DNA of 64,000 nt from Paraburkholderia bannensis NBRC 103871. GTDB taxonomy: Bacteria > Pseudomonadota > Gammaproteobacteria > Burkholderiales > Burkholderiaceae. The stretch lies in the NCBI RefSeq assembly GCF_000685015.1, contig NZ_BAYA01000005.1, forward strand, positions 62,001-126,000, written 5' to 3'. This document shows, in pieces, positions 1-8,212 of the stretch. The position numbers and the translations under genes were made by a program. The notes below the pieces were generated by a model, which was given only the letters and a program-made list of their open reading frames with translations, ran no database searches and was not told where the DNA came from. The first letter of the stretch is position 1; every line of letters begins with the position of its first letter.

Positions 1-2
1 CG

Positions 3-359
3 CTGGCCAGGTCGCGCATCGAGGAAATCTGCGCGGGCATCGCGACGCTCAGCACCTGCTCGATCGCCGTCGAGTTCCGCAACAGCTCGCCCGCGACGAT
101 CAATCATCGCGAGCAGGCCGAGGCGGCGGCGCGCGTGGCCGCCGATATTTTCGGCGCGGACAACGTGCTGCGCGATTTCCCGCCGCTCAATGGTTCCGAG
201 GACTTCTCCGAGTTCCTGCTGCGCCGCCCCGGCGCTTATGCCCTGCTTGGCCAGGGCGGCGTCTATTGCCATCACCCGGAATTCGATTTCAACGACGACG
301 TGCTGCCGTTCGGCGTGCGCTTTTTCGTCTCGCTCGCTCACGCCCGCCTTGCGGCCTGA
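3..359 (+). CDS. M20 family amidohydrolase, C-terminal part (cut by the window edge)
   Basis: The reading frame enters open from the left edge and ends at the stop at 357. About 118 residues remain. They contain the TINH motif followed by a helix, then GSEDFSEFL and a GQGG...HHPEFDFND segment. These are typical of the C-terminal half of the catalytic domain in M20 zinc amidohydrolases (hippurate hydrolase, AbgB and N-acyl-amino-acid deacylase types). The family removes acyl groups from N-acyl amino acids in the cytoplasm. An amino-acid-type binding protein and a porin follow on the same strand, which fits uptake and hydrolysis of an amino acid conjugate. The substrate cannot be told from this fragment, and the start lies outside the window. 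Confidence 0.85.
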   Translation: MARSRIEEICAGIATLSTCSIAVEFRNSSPATINHREQAEAAARVAADIFGADNVLRDFPPLNGSEDFSEFLLRRPGAYALLGQGGVYCHHPEFDFNDDVLPFGVRFFVSLAHARLAA

Positions 360-392
360 GCGCTCGCCCGGAACACGATCAAGGACTATTCG

Positions 393-1187
393 ATGAAACA
401 CTTCAAACCGGCTTTCCGGCGCGTCGCCGCCGCCCTGTTTTGCGCAGCAGGTGCATCGTTGTGCGCCCATGCGTCTGCCGCCACGTTGCGCTTCGGCACC
501 GATCCCAGCTACCCGCCCTACGAATACAAGCTGCCCGACGGCAAGCTCGCGGGCCTCGACATCGACATCGGCAATGCCATCTGCGCGGCGGCCAAGGTGC
601 AGTGCGTCTGGGTCGAGAGCAGCTTCGACGGGCTGATCGCCGGGCTGCAGTCGCGCAAGTTCGATGCGATCGACGCATCGCTCGCGCCGACAGCCGCACG
701 CCGCGCGGTGATGGATTTCACGCAGCCCGTCTATCCCGCGGATATCCGGCTCGTGGCGGCGCGCGACGCGCACCTGACGCCCGACGTCAAGGCACTGGCG
801 GGCAAGCGCGTAGGCGTGCTGCAAGGCTCGACGCAAGCGGCCTTCGCGAAGTCGAACTGGGCCACGCATGGCGTGAGCATTCAGGAGTACCAGGATCAGG
901 ACAGCATCTACGCCGACCTGGCCAATGGGCGGCTCGACGCCACCGTCGTGCTGGGTTCGGCGGCGCGCCTGGGCTTTCTTGCCAAGCCTCAAGGCGCACG
1001 CTTCGAACTGGCGGGCCCGCGTATCGACGATCCCGCCATCATGGGCGCGAGCAGCGTGATGGGCGTGCGCAAGGGCGACGGCCGCACGCTGGAGGCGCTC
1101 AACGCCGCACTCGCGCGCCTCAAGCAGGACGGCACGATCGAGCGCCTTGAACAGCACTATCTGGGCGACGCGCAAGCCGCCAAATAG
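393..1187 (+). CDS. Periplasmic amino-acid-type ABC transporter substrate-binding protein
   Basis: The product has 264 residues and belongs to SBP family 3 (lysine/arginine/ornithine, histidine and cystine-type binding proteins). A signal peptide spans about residues 1-30 (basic start, hydrophobic core, ending ASAA). The mature start has the family signature FGTDPSYPPYEY, followed by GLDIDIGNAIC and a WVESSFDGLIAGLQ segment that lines the ligand cleft. AAGGA lies just upstream of the ATG. The gene begins 33 bases after the M20 amidohydrolase, so the two are probably co-transcribed. No permease or ATPase gene is visible, so the partners lie left of the window or elsewhere. The ligand is inferred only as a polar amino acid. 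Confidence 0.88.
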   Translation: MKHFKPAFRRVAAALFCAAGASLCAHASAATLRFGTDPSYPPYEYKLPDGKLAGLDIDIGNAICAAAKVQCVWVESSFDGLIAGLQSRKFDAIDASLAPTAARRAVMDFTQPVYPADIRLVAARDAHLTPDVKALAGKRVGVLQGSTQAAFAKSNWATHGVSIQEYQDQDSIYADLANGRLDATVVLGSAARLGFLAKPQGARFELAGPRIDDPAIMGASSVMGVRKGDGRTLEALNAALARLKQDGTIERLEQHYLGDAQAAK

Positions 1188-1208
1188 CCGCCAAATAGCC
1201 ACGAAATA
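1176..1208 (+). repeat. Three tandem 11-bp units across a stop codon
   Basis: The unit GCCGCCAAATA occurs at 1176-1186 and 1187-1197. A diverged third copy, GCCACGAAATA, lies at 1198-1208. The array starts inside the last codons of the binding protein and contains its stop. It looks like a slippage duplication, and no function is apparent. Confidence 0.6.
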
Positions 1209-1293
1209 AGCACGCAGTCACCACAAAGCAAACACACAGCGAACGGCAGGCGCCGTTCGCGACGACGATCGATAACAACATTCGGGACATCCA

Positions 1294-2445
1294 TTGAAAA
1301 AGACACATCTGCTCGTGAGCGTGCTCGCGGGAATGGCGTTCACGCCCGCGTGGGCGCAAAGTTCGGTCACCCTGTTCGGCCTGGTCGACGAGGGCATCGA
1401 CTACACCAGCAACGTGCGCGGCCACGCCATCACGGAAATGCTGAGCGGCGCGGCCCAGGGCAGCCGCTGGGGGCTGCGCGGTACGGAAGCGCTGGGCGGC
1501 AAGCTCTCCGCCGTGTTCCAGCTGGAAAGCGGCATCGACGCCAGTTCAGGACGGCTAATGGAAGGCAGCCGGATGTTCGGGCGCCAGGCGTGGGCCGGCA
1601 TCGCGCACGACGATATCGGCACGCTCACGTTCGGGCGCCAGTACGATTCGCTCGTCGAGTACCTTGCGCCGCTCACGGCAAACGGCAACTGGGGTGGCTT
1701 CCTGTTCGAGCATCCCTACGACAACGACAACACCGACAACTCGTTCCGGCTCGACAACGCCGTGCAATTCAACAGCGCGAACCTGGGCGGACTGCGCGTC
1801 GGCGCAACCTATGCGTTCTCTAACCTGCCAGGCCAGGTGTCGACCAACAACGCCCAGAGCGTGGGTGTCAGCTACGCCGTGAACGGGCTCACGTTCGGCG
1901 CGGCGTGGCTCAACGTGACGAATCCCGGCGCGAACGCGCTGGGCGCGGTGACCACCGACGACGCCGGTTTTGTCGCGGCGCGTCATCGCGTCTACGGCGC
2001 GGGCGTCAATTATCAGATCGATGCCGTGACGCTTGGCTTCGTGTACACGCATACGAATCTCAGCAATCCCACGGCCTATTCGTATATCAGCGGCGCGATC
2101 GTGCCGGCGGGACAGCATGCGTCGTCGCTGGTTTTCGATAATTTCGAAGTCAACGCGAACTGGGCGATCACGACGGCGCTGATGTTCGGCGCGATGTACG
2201 ACTACACCCAGGCGAAGCTCGCGACGACGTCTGGCTCGTACCGGCCGAAATACCATACATTCGGCTTGATGCTCGATTACAACCTCACTAAACGCACCGA
2301 CGTCTACGCGATGGCCAGCTACCAACGCGCCAACAGCGCGAACAGCGGCACCGCGCTCGACCTGGCCTATGCAGGCGGCGCCGACGACAGTTCGTCGAAT
2401 CAGCGGCAATTCGTTGGCCGGGTCGGCCTGCGGCACAAGTTCTGA
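1294..2445 (+). CDS. Outer-membrane porin (Porin_4 / OmpC-like)
   Basis: This 383-residue protein has a signal peptide of about 21 residues ending in WAQ. The mature start [18 protein letters not shown] is typical of burkholderial trimeric porins. The alternating beta-strand pattern and the terminal Phe (RHKF, recognised by BAM) agree with an outer-membrane beta-barrel. The FGRQ motif and the acidic stretch of a constriction loop are present. The chosen start is TTG at 1294, because [13 protein letters not shown] is the natural signal peptide beginning and GGGA lies upstream. The gene probably supplies entry for the ligand of the preceding binding protein. Pore specificity cannot be predicted. 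Confidence 0.92.
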   Translation: MKKTHLLVSVLAGMAFTPAWAQSSVTLFGLVDEGIDYTSNVRGHAITEMLSGAAQGSRWGLRGTEALGGKLSAVFQLESGIDASSGRLMEGSRMFGRQAWAGIAHDDIGTLTFGRQYDSLVEYLAPLTANGNWGGFLFEHPYDNDNTDNSFRLDNAVQFNSANLGGLRVGATYAFSNLPGQVSTNNAQSVGVSYAVNGLTFGAAWLNVTNPGANALGAVTTDDAGFVAARHRVYGAGVNYQIDAVTLGFVYTHTNLSNPTAYSYISGAIVPAGQHASSLVFDNFEVNANWAITTALMFGAMYDYTQAKLATTSGSYRPKYHTFGLMLDYNLTKRTDVYAMASYQRANSANSGTALDLAYAGGADDSSSNQRQFVGRVGLRHKF

Positions 2446-2507
2446 TCAGGTTGAACCGACGGGGGCGGCGGCCCTGCGTGCGCCCTCGAATAATTTTCTT
2501 CCCTGCT

Positions 2508-2533
2508 GTAACCGGTGGCGCGGCGTGCGCGAA
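2508..2533 (+). promoter_or_regulatory. SigF-type ECF sigma promoter of the bufferin operon
   Basis: GTAACC at 2508-2513 is followed, after exactly 16 bases, by CGAA at 2530-2533. From memory, this is the GTAACC-N16-CGAA consensus of Caulobacter SigF-type (metal and redox stress) ECF promoters, which drive DUF2282/DUF692 operons. Transcription would begin near 2540, about 48 bases before the first gene. No ECF sigma or anti-sigma gene lies in the window, so the factor would act from elsewhere. Confidence 0.7.
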
Positions 2534-2542
2534 TTAGCTGGT

Positions 2543-2559
2543 GTATCCGCTGCGGATAC
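2543..2559. promoter_or_regulatory. Inverted repeat in the bufferin operon leader
   Basis: GTATCCGC (2543-2550), a single central T, then GCGGATAC (2552-2559) form a perfect 8-bp-arm palindrome. It lies 10 bases after the SigF-type -10 and 29 bases before the first start codon, at or just after the expected transcript start. A one-base loop is too short for an RNA hairpin, so it is more probably a dimeric regulator site. The regulator is unknown. Confidence 0.45.
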
Positions 2560-2587
2560 CCACTACCTCTACCACCGGAGAACACTC

Positions 2588-2899
2588 ATGTCCGCCAAGC
2601 TCAACGTCAATGCCGCCCTGCTCGCAGGCGCCGTCGCAAGCCTGCTCGCTTCCACCGTCCACGCCGCGCCGCTGACCCAGGCCGAAGCCAGCGCCGCCAT
2701 CGCCGCCCACAAGGAAAAGTGCTACGGCGTGGCGCTCAAAGGACAGAACGACTGCGCGGCCGGGCCGGGCACGACCTGCCAGGGCACGTCGGCGATGGAC
2801 TTCCAGGGCAATTCGTGGAAGTTCGTCCAGGGCGGCACGTGCACGAGCATCCAGGTGCCGGGCGGCGGCCACGGCTCGCTCACGCCGATGAAGTCCTGA
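2588..2899 (+). CDS. bufA1: Bufferin precursor (DUF2282), exported metal-binding RiPP
   Basis: The product has 103 residues. A signal peptide spans about 1-26 (core [12 protein letters not shown], cleavage near VHA-A). The mature part carries four cysteines at 45, 56, 64 and 85 in the DUF2282 pattern EKCYG...NDCAAG...TCQG...GTC. In the bufferin family, a partner MNIO enzyme converts core cysteines to thiooxazole groups before export, and the mature peptide binds copper in the periplasm. GGAG lies 7 bases before the ATG. A SigF-type promoter precedes it, and the modifying enzyme, its partner and a DoxX protein follow. The unusual long signal peptide on a RiPP precursor is normal for this family. 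Here the modification itself is inference from the family. Confidence 0.88.
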   Translation: MSAKLNVNAALLAGAVASLLASTVHAAPLTQAEASAAIAAHKEKCYGVALKGQNDCAAGPGTTCQGTSAMDFQGNSWKFVQGGTCTSIQVPGGGHGSLTPMKS

Positions 2900-2935
2900 T
2901 CGCACCGTTATCGCTTTCCCAGGAGCGGGACGATC

Positions 2936-3790
2936 ATGAACGACTCATTCAGCCGTCCCGCTCTCGTGGGCACGAGTTTCAAGCACGAGCACCTGGGCGC
3001 GATACTCGATCAAGGCTTGCAGCAAGGCTTTTTTGAAGTTCACGCCGAGAATTACATGGGCGCGGGCGGCCCGCCGCATCGTGCGCTTGCAGCGATCCGC
3101 GAGCGTTATCCGCTTTCGCTGCATGGCGTGTGCATGTCGATTGGCGGCCCCGATGCGCTGGATTCAACGCACCTCGCGCGTTTTCGCGAGCTGGTCGAGC
3201 GTTACGAACCGGCCTTCGTTTCGGAACATCTCGCGTGGTCGTCGCACGGCGGTACATTCTTTAACGACTTGCTGCCGCTGCCGTATCGACGCGAAACGCT
3301 CGACCATGTATGCGCGCACATCGACCGGATGCAGGCCGCCATTGGCCGTCCGATCCTGCTGGAAAACCCTTCGACCTATGTGATGTTCGCGTCGTCGACG
3401 ATGAGCGAAACGGACTTTCTGCGTGCCGTCGCGCAAAGGACGGGATGCGGCCTGCTGCTCGACGTGAATAACGTCTTTGTTTCGGCGACGAATCACGGCG
3501 ATTCGCCGCGTGACTATCTGGCTGCGTTCCCGCTCGAATACGTGGGCGAAATTCATCTGGCCGGTCACAGCGAACAACGCGACGACGAAGACCAGCCACT
3601 GCTTATCGACAGTCACGACCGGCCTGTTGCCGATGAAGTATGGGATCTTTACGCGGCACTTATTGCGCGTATCGGCCCCGTGCCGACGCTGATCGAATGG
3701 GACAGCGACTTGCCCGCATGGCCGGTGCTGCGCGCGCAGGCCGAAGCGGCGCGGCAGCTCCTGAACGAGAGGCTCTGCCATGAAGCCTGA
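2936..3790 (+). CDS. bufB1: DUF692 multinuclear non-heme iron oxidase (bufferin maturase)
   Basis: This 284-residue protein is a complete DUF692/MNIO enzyme with a TIM-barrel fold, related to MbnB of methanobactin synthesis. Family motifs appear in order: [11 protein letters not shown] (residues 32-42), [10 protein letters not shown] (His63), [47 protein letters not shown] and TLIEWD. These hold the His, Asp, Glu and Asn ligands for two or three irons. It would oxidise cysteines in the upstream DUF2282 precursor, in the cytoplasm before export. AGGAG lies 10 bases upstream of the ATG. The stop overlaps the next gene by 11 bases, which indicates translational coupling. Family assignment is very secure; substrate pairing comes from operon position. 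Confidence 0.93.
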   Translation: MNDSFSRPALVGTSFKHEHLGAILDQGLQQGFFEVHAENYMGAGGPPHRALAAIRERYPLSLHGVCMSIGGPDALDSTHLARFRELVERYEPAFVSEHLAWSSHGGTFFNDLLPLPYRRETLDHVCAHIDRMQAAIGRPILLENPSTYVMFASSTMSETDFLRAVAQRTGCGLLLDVNNVFVSATNHGDSPRDYLAAFPLEYVGEIHLAGHSEQRDDEDQPLLIDSHDRPVADEVWDLYAALIARIGPVPTLIEWDSDLPAWPVLRAQAEAARQLLNERLCHEA

Positions 3791-4562
3791 AGAAACCGCC
3801 GCCTATGCAGCGGCATTCGCTCCTGGGTTGATCGACCCCGCGATCATGGCGCCCGCCGATGTCGTCGCGCCGCGCGGCAAAGGTGTCGTCAATCGCTACA
3901 ACGTCTATCGAAACAACGTGACGGTGAGCCTGATCGATGCGCTCGCCGCGATTTATCCGGCAGTACAGCGCATCACCGGCGTCGAGTTCTTCCGCGCAAT
4001 GGCGCGCTTTCATGTGCGCGCGACGCCGCCGCATTCGCCGCTGCTTTTCGAGTACGGCCGGGCGTTTCCGGCTTTCATCGAATCGTACGAATACGCCCGC
4101 GACATGCCTTGGCTTGCGGACACGGCGCGCATCGAACGCGCGTGGCTCGACGCCTATCACGCTGCGGACGCCGTGACGCTGGACGCGCAGGCGTTCGCCG
4201 CCATCGATGCGCAATCGCTCGCGCAAGTGTGCTTCATCGCTCACCCCGCGGCGCGGATCGTGCGCTCGCGCTATCCGGCAGTGGCTATTTTTGCCATGAA
4301 CCGCAAGGACGGCCCGGTCGAACCGCTGCACGCAAGCGATGCGCAAGATGCGCTCATCACGCGACCCGATCAGGACGTGATCGTCTCGCAACTGCCTGCG
4401 GGCGGCGCGGCGTTCCTGCTCGCGCTCATGGCAGGCTCACCATTGGCTGAAGCCGTGGAAGCCGCCTTCCATGAAAGCGAATACTTCGATATCCATATCA
4501 ATCTGCAAGCGATGATTGCTGCAGGCGTATTCACCGCCATTCGCCCTGGAGTTCCATCATGA
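3780..4562 (+). CDS. bufC1: DUF2063 partner protein of the bufferin maturase
   Basis: The 260-residue product has the N-terminal DUF2063 (HvfC/BufC) domain: [29 protein letters not shown] at about residues 38-66, then [17 protein letters not shown] and a [18 protein letters not shown] helix. Proteins of this family accompany DUF692 enzymes and are thought to recruit the precursor to the oxidase, like MbnC. The ATG overlaps the end of the oxidase gene by 11 bases, and GAGAGG lies 7 bases upstream. The C-terminal part (about 150-260) is less conserved and probably recognises the precursor. The stop overlaps the DoxX start as ATGA. The role is inferred from family and operon. Confidence 0.88.
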   Translation: MKPEETAAYAAAFAPGLIDPAIMAPADVVAPRGKGVVNRYNVYRNNVTVSLIDALAAIYPAVQRITGVEFFRAMARFHVRATPPHSPLLFEYGRAFPAFIESYEYARDMPWLADTARIERAWLDAYHAADAVTLDAQAFAAIDAQSLAQVCFIAHPAARIVRSRYPAVAIFAMNRKDGPVEPLHASDAQDALITRPDQDVIVSQLPAGGAAFLLALMAGSPLAEAVEAAFHESEYFDIHINLQAMIAAGVFTAIRPGVPS

Positions 4563-5068
4563 TGTCGACCCAGCAAGATCTCAAGCCGTCCGCGTCTGCG
4601 TTCGTCACCGGCGCAATCGTGCGGGCGCGCCACGCGATCGAAACGCTCGCGCAACCGTGGCTCGTGCAACTCGTCCTGCGCATTGCGCTAGCCGTGCCGT
4701 TCTGGCGATCCGGCGTGCTCAAATGGCACGGCTTCCTGCAGCTCAACGACACGGCCATCACGCTATTTACCGATGAATTCCAGCTGCACCTGCCTGGCGG
4801 CCCTTACCCATTCCCGGCGCCCGCGGTTTTCGCGTTTCTTTCCGCGTGCGGGGAAGTCGGCTTTCCGGTGCTGCTGGTGCTGGGGCTGGGCACGCGTTTC
4901 GCTGCGACAGGTCTGTTCCTGATGACCTGCATCATCGAATTGACGGTGCCCGACGGCTGGCCCATTCACATCACGTGGGCGGCGATGGCGCTGGGCATCG
5001 CCGCGTGGGGGCCGGGCAAGATCTCCATCGACTGGCTGCTGGGCGACCGCGCAAGCCGCACGCGCTAA
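4559..5068 (+). CDS. DoxX family membrane protein of the bufferin operon
   Basis: The product has 169 residues, a short soluble start and about four hydrophobic membrane segments (near residues 38-60, 83-105, 106-125 and 128-150). The DoxX/SURF4-type sequences VPFWRSGVLKWHGF and CGEVGFPVLLVLGLGTRFAATGLFLMTCIIE are present. Such proteins commonly end DUF2282/DUF692/DUF2063 operons. Their exact role is not settled; a redox or export-related function at the inner membrane is a guess. The ATG overlaps the previous stop (ATGA). The last 4 bases overlap the end of the convergent MFS gene, so there is no room for a terminator between them. Confidence 0.85.
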   Translation: MMSTQQDLKPSASAFVTGAIVRARHAIETLAQPWLVQLVLRIALAVPFWRSGVLKWHGFLQLNDTAITLFTDEFQLHLPGGPYPFPAPAVFAFLSACGEVGFPVLLVLGLGTRFAATGLFLMTCIIELTVPDGWPIHITWAAMALGIAAWGPGKISIDWLLGDRASRTR

Positions 5069-6261
5069 CTCTGGCTCGCGCGTGCAAGCGCGTCCTGCGC
5101 CGCTTCGCGTGCGCGTCCCAGGCTCGCATAGCACAACAGCGACAGGCAGCAGAACACACACGCAAGCCCGACGGCGGCGCGTGCATCGAGCAGTTCGATC
5201 AGCTCGCCGCCCGCCGCCGACCCGATGCCGAAGCCCAGCGACAGCACGCCCGGCGACAGCGTCGCGTAACGCCCGACCGTATCGACGCGCGGCATGGTCG
5301 CGAAGATCAGCGTCGCCGCGCCAGTCCACGCCACGATGAAGACGATGGCCGCGATGGCGAAACGATCCGCGGTTTGCGGCAAGGTGAGCGCCGCGGCCGA
5401 AGCCACGCATGCGCCGATATTGACGATCGCCCAGCGCCGCAGGCCGTTGCCTTGTCCCAGACGCGGCATCACCACGCACGCGGCCAGGCTCGCGAGATTG
5501 GCATAGACCAGCGTGGTCGCGACGCGCGCCTCGCTTAAGCCCGCACGCATGCCGATCTGTTCGAGGAACGTCCACAGCACGCCCACGCCGAAGTAGAGCG
5601 CGAAGATGCAGCCCAGCAACAGCATGACGCCGCGTACGTCGACACGCGCGCTGTTATCGGCTTCGGCGCTGACGAAGGCCTCTGTGCGCTTGAACAGCGC
5701 AATCGCAGGCAGAAACACCAGCGCCAGCACGCCAATGCACACATACGTGCCCGTAGCCTGCGCCATCGCGCCGACGACAGGCAGCACGTAGCCGAGCAGC
5801 GCCATGCTCCACAGCACCTGAAGCAGCACCAGCCAGCCGATGTTGCGCTCCGCCGCCTTCGTATAGGACAGGCAACTCATGGCAATGCCGCTCAACGCAC
5901 CCGCGCCGATGCCCGCGACCGCGCGCGCCGCAATAAAAAGCGGCAACGAGTGGGCAAAAGGCGTGGCGAAGTTCGCGGCCGCCGTGAGCGCAATGGTGGC
6001 CGCGAGCGTGATGCGCAGCGGGCGACGCGCGAGCACGGTTGCCATCAGCAAGGTGCCCGCCGCCATGCCGAACACCTCGCCCAGCACGGCAATGCCCAAC
6101 TCCGCCGCACCAAAGCCCCATTGCTGCGCGATCTGGCCAACAATCACGGGCAGGCCCCAGAACACCGTCGGTGCGACGGTGCCCAGCGCCAGCATCGCCA
6201 TCAGGAACAGCGCGCCGCTTTGCGTTTCAGCAGCATCGCCTTCAGACGAAGGTTGATCCAC
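5065..6261 (-). CDS. MFS transporter
   Basis: This 398-residue protein has about twelve hydrophobic segments in two halves. An acidic N-terminus is followed by LGTVAPTVFWGLPVIVGQIA; a loop with LARRPLR lies between helices 2 and 3; a longer cytoplasmic loop near residue 195 separates the halves. It belongs to the major facilitator superfamily. The start is GTG at 6261, with GGAG 8 bases upstream. The gene lies 36 bases downstream of the amidohydrolase on the same strand, so both are probably one operon in which MFS imports or exports the amidohydrolase substrate or product. The substrate cannot be read from sequence. Confidence 0.85.
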   Translation of the reverse strand: MDQPSSEGDAAETQSGALFLMAMLALGTVAPTVFWGLPVIVGQIAQQWGFGAAELGIAVLGEVFGMAAGTLLMATVLARRPLRITLAATIALTAAANFATPFAHSLPLFIAARAVAGIGAGALSGIAMSCLSYTKAAERNIGWLVLLQVLWSMALLGYVLPVVGAMAQATGTYVCIGVLALVFLPAIALFKRTEAFVSAEADNSARVDVRGVMLLLGCIFALYFGVGVLWTFLEQIGMRAGLSEARVATTLVYANLASLAACVVMPRLGQGNGLRRWAIVNIGACVASAAALTLPQTADRFAIAAIVFIVAWTGAATLIFATMPRVDTVGRYATLSPGVLSLGFGIGSAAGGELIELLDARAAVGLACVFCCLSLLCYASLGRAREAAQDALARASQS

Positions 6262-6297
6262 GATCCGGTCTCCGAAAGGGAATGACGATGCGCCTGC

Positions 6298-8058
6298 TCA
6301 AGCGCACACCGTGGCATTGGCATTTTCACCAATCAGTTGCTCGCGCAACGTTCCTTGCGCGTAGGTGACGGCGCCGTTCATCATCGTCACGCCGATATTG
6401 ACGCGGCCGATATCGTGCTTCTTCACTTCGAAGAGGTTGTCTTCGAGCACGATCAGGTCAGCGCGCTTGCCCACCGTCAGCGAGCCGATTTCGTGCTCCA
6501 TGCGCAATTGATAGGCGCCGTTGATCGTGTACGCGGCGATCAGTTGCGGCACGCTCAGGCGCTCGTCGATATCGGGGAACACGGGCGCGTCGGGTTCGCC
6601 AGCCAGCTGGCGCGTGTGGCCCGATTCGATGTGCTCGACGGGGCGGTGCTGGCAGCGGCACTGGCACGCAAGCCCGTCCATGCCGATCGACACCGTCACG
6701 CCCTCCTCGATGAAGGTGCGGAACTTGTACATGTTGCTCCAGCGCTCGGTGCCGTAATGCTCGCGAATCAGCTCGGTATAGACGTCCACCACGCCCCATT
6801 GCAGTTGCGTGTTCGCCATCACGCCCAGACGGCGGAAACGCGGAATGTCGTCGGGATGCGTGAGGAACGCGTGCGTGATGACGTGACGGCGCTCGCGCGG
6901 CGGATTGGTCGCGTTCACCAGTTCGAAGCCGTCGAGCGCCGTGCGCACCGCCGCGTCGCCAACGCAATGCACCATGACGTCGATGTGTTCCTTGTCTGCT
7001 TGCAGCAGGTATTGCTTGAACTGGTCGATGGGCATGGTCGGCTCGCCACAGGTGTGCGGGCGGTCGGCATACGGCGCGAGGAGATACGCTGTGTGATTGG
7101 CTTCCGTGCCGTCGAGAAAAAGCTTCAACGCCTGCGCCTTGACCAGCGGCGACTGGTATTTCGCGCGATAGTCGACCAGCGTGCCCACCGGGTCATCCAC
7201 CGGCCCGAGCGCCGCGTAGCTGCCCACCACGCGCAGCTTGAGATTGTTCGCCCGCTCCATGGTTTGCAGCGTCTCGTAGAGCAGCGTCTGGTCGCCGCTC
7301 GGGTCGAGGAACCCGGCGTCGAATACAGTCGTAATGCCCGCCGCCACCAGCTTTTCCTGCCAGACGCCAATCGACTGGAGATAGAGGTCGATGCCGGTCG
7401 GCAGATAGCCCGCGTCGCTGATACGGCGCATCAGCAGCGAATAGGCCGCGCCGTCCACGACGAGGCCGGTCGGCTCGCCCGTCACCGGGTCTTTCTCGAA
7501 CCAGCTCGAACCCTCTTCGACAGGCGGCGTGGAGGCGTCGATGCCGGCAATCTCCAGCGCCTTCGAATTCACCCACATGCTATGAAAATCGGTCGACAGT
7601 AGGCAGACCGGCTTGTCCGCGCAGATCGCATCGAGCGTTTCCTTGCGCAGCATGTCTGCGGGAATCGTGGCCTGGATCCAGCCCATGCCCGTAATGCTTT
7701 TCTCCTCCGGATGCGCCGCGACGTAATCGGCCAGTGCTGCGAGCACTTTCTGCGGATCTTCGTAATTCACGAAAGCCTGGAACGCAAAAGCCGTTGTCGA
7801 AAAATGCCAGTGCGATTCGACAAAGCCCGGCAGCATCAAGCGGCCACCCACGTCCACGACGGTCGTGTTCTCGCGGATCAGGCGTTCTATACCCGCTTCA
7901 CTGCCGACATGGACAATGCGGTCGCCGCGCACGGCCACGGCGTCGGCCCACGGCTTGTGCGGATCCACGGTGTAGACGCGGGCGTTGCGAAACACGGTGT
8001 CCGCGTGCTCGACGGCTTCATTGGCCGCTGCGATGTTGTTGTGAGTCTGTGTCGCCAT
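6298..8058 (-). CDS. YtcJ-like metal-dependent amidohydrolase
   Basis: The product has 586 residues. The N-terminal beta-sandwich (FRNARVYTVDPHKPWADAVAV) is followed by the metal motif HWHF in LPGFVESHWHF near residue 83, then a TIM-barrel core and a C-terminal TINGAYQLRMEHEIGSLTVGKRADLIVL segment. This is the amidohydrolase_3 subfamily (YtcJ and N-substituted formamide deformylase types). The ATG has AGGAG 7 bases upstream. The segment before ESGHTRQ, where many relatives have a conserved Asp-containing loop, is cysteine-rich here (GMDGLACQCRCQHRPVEH). The gene heads an operon with the MFS gene and diverges from a LuxR-type regulator. The substrate is unknown. Confidence 0.88.
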   Translation of the reverse strand: MATQTHNNIAAANEAVEHADTVFRNARVYTVDPHKPWADAVAVRGDRIVHVGSEAGIERLIRENTTVVDVGGRLMLPGFVESHWHFSTTAFAFQAFVNYEDPQKVLAALADYVAAHPEEKSITGMGWIQATIPADMLRKETLDAICADKPVCLLSTDFHSMWVNSKALEIAGIDASTPPVEEGSSWFEKDPVTGEPTGLVVDGAAYSLLMRRISDAGYLPTGIDLYLQSIGVWQEKLVAAGITTVFDAGFLDPSGDQTLLYETLQTMERANNLKLRVVGSYAALGPVDDPVGTLVDYRAKYQSPLVKAQALKLFLDGTEANHTAYLLAPYADRPHTCGEPTMPIDQFKQYLLQADKEHIDVMVHCVGDAAVRTALDGFELVNATNPPRERRHVITHAFLTHPDDIPRFRRLGVMANTQLQWGVVDVYTELIREHYGTERWSNMYKFRTFIEEGVTVSIGMDGLACQCRCQHRPVEHIESGHTRQLAGEPDAPVFPDIDERLSVPQLIAAYTINGAYQLRMEHEIGSLTVGKRADLIVLEDNLFEVKKHDIGRVNIGVTMMNGAVTYAQGTLREQLIGENANATVCA

Positions 8059-8124
8059 CTGTCGCTCCTTTGCGCTCGGGTTCTCAATCGATGTGGCGCG
8101 AATGTATCCAGCCGCAAAACGACG

Positions 8125-8199
8125 GTCTGCCCTGCTTTGGGGGGACAGGCGTTGCCCTGGCAGACAGCGCCATTCTGGTCAGGTAGCATCGCGGCTACC
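8125..8199. promoter_or_regulatory. Divergent control region with inverted repeats
   Basis: Between the amidohydrolase (minus) and the LuxR gene (plus) lie two repeat pairs. GTCTGCC and GGCAGAC flank about 28 bases (roughly 8129-8166). GGTAGC and GCTACC are separated by 6 bases (8182-8199). The second sits just before the regulator's ribosome site GAGGAG (8202). They are candidate binding sites for the LuxR protein; this is inferred from position only. Confidence 0.35.
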
Positions 8200-8212
8200 C
8201 CGAGGAGCAACG

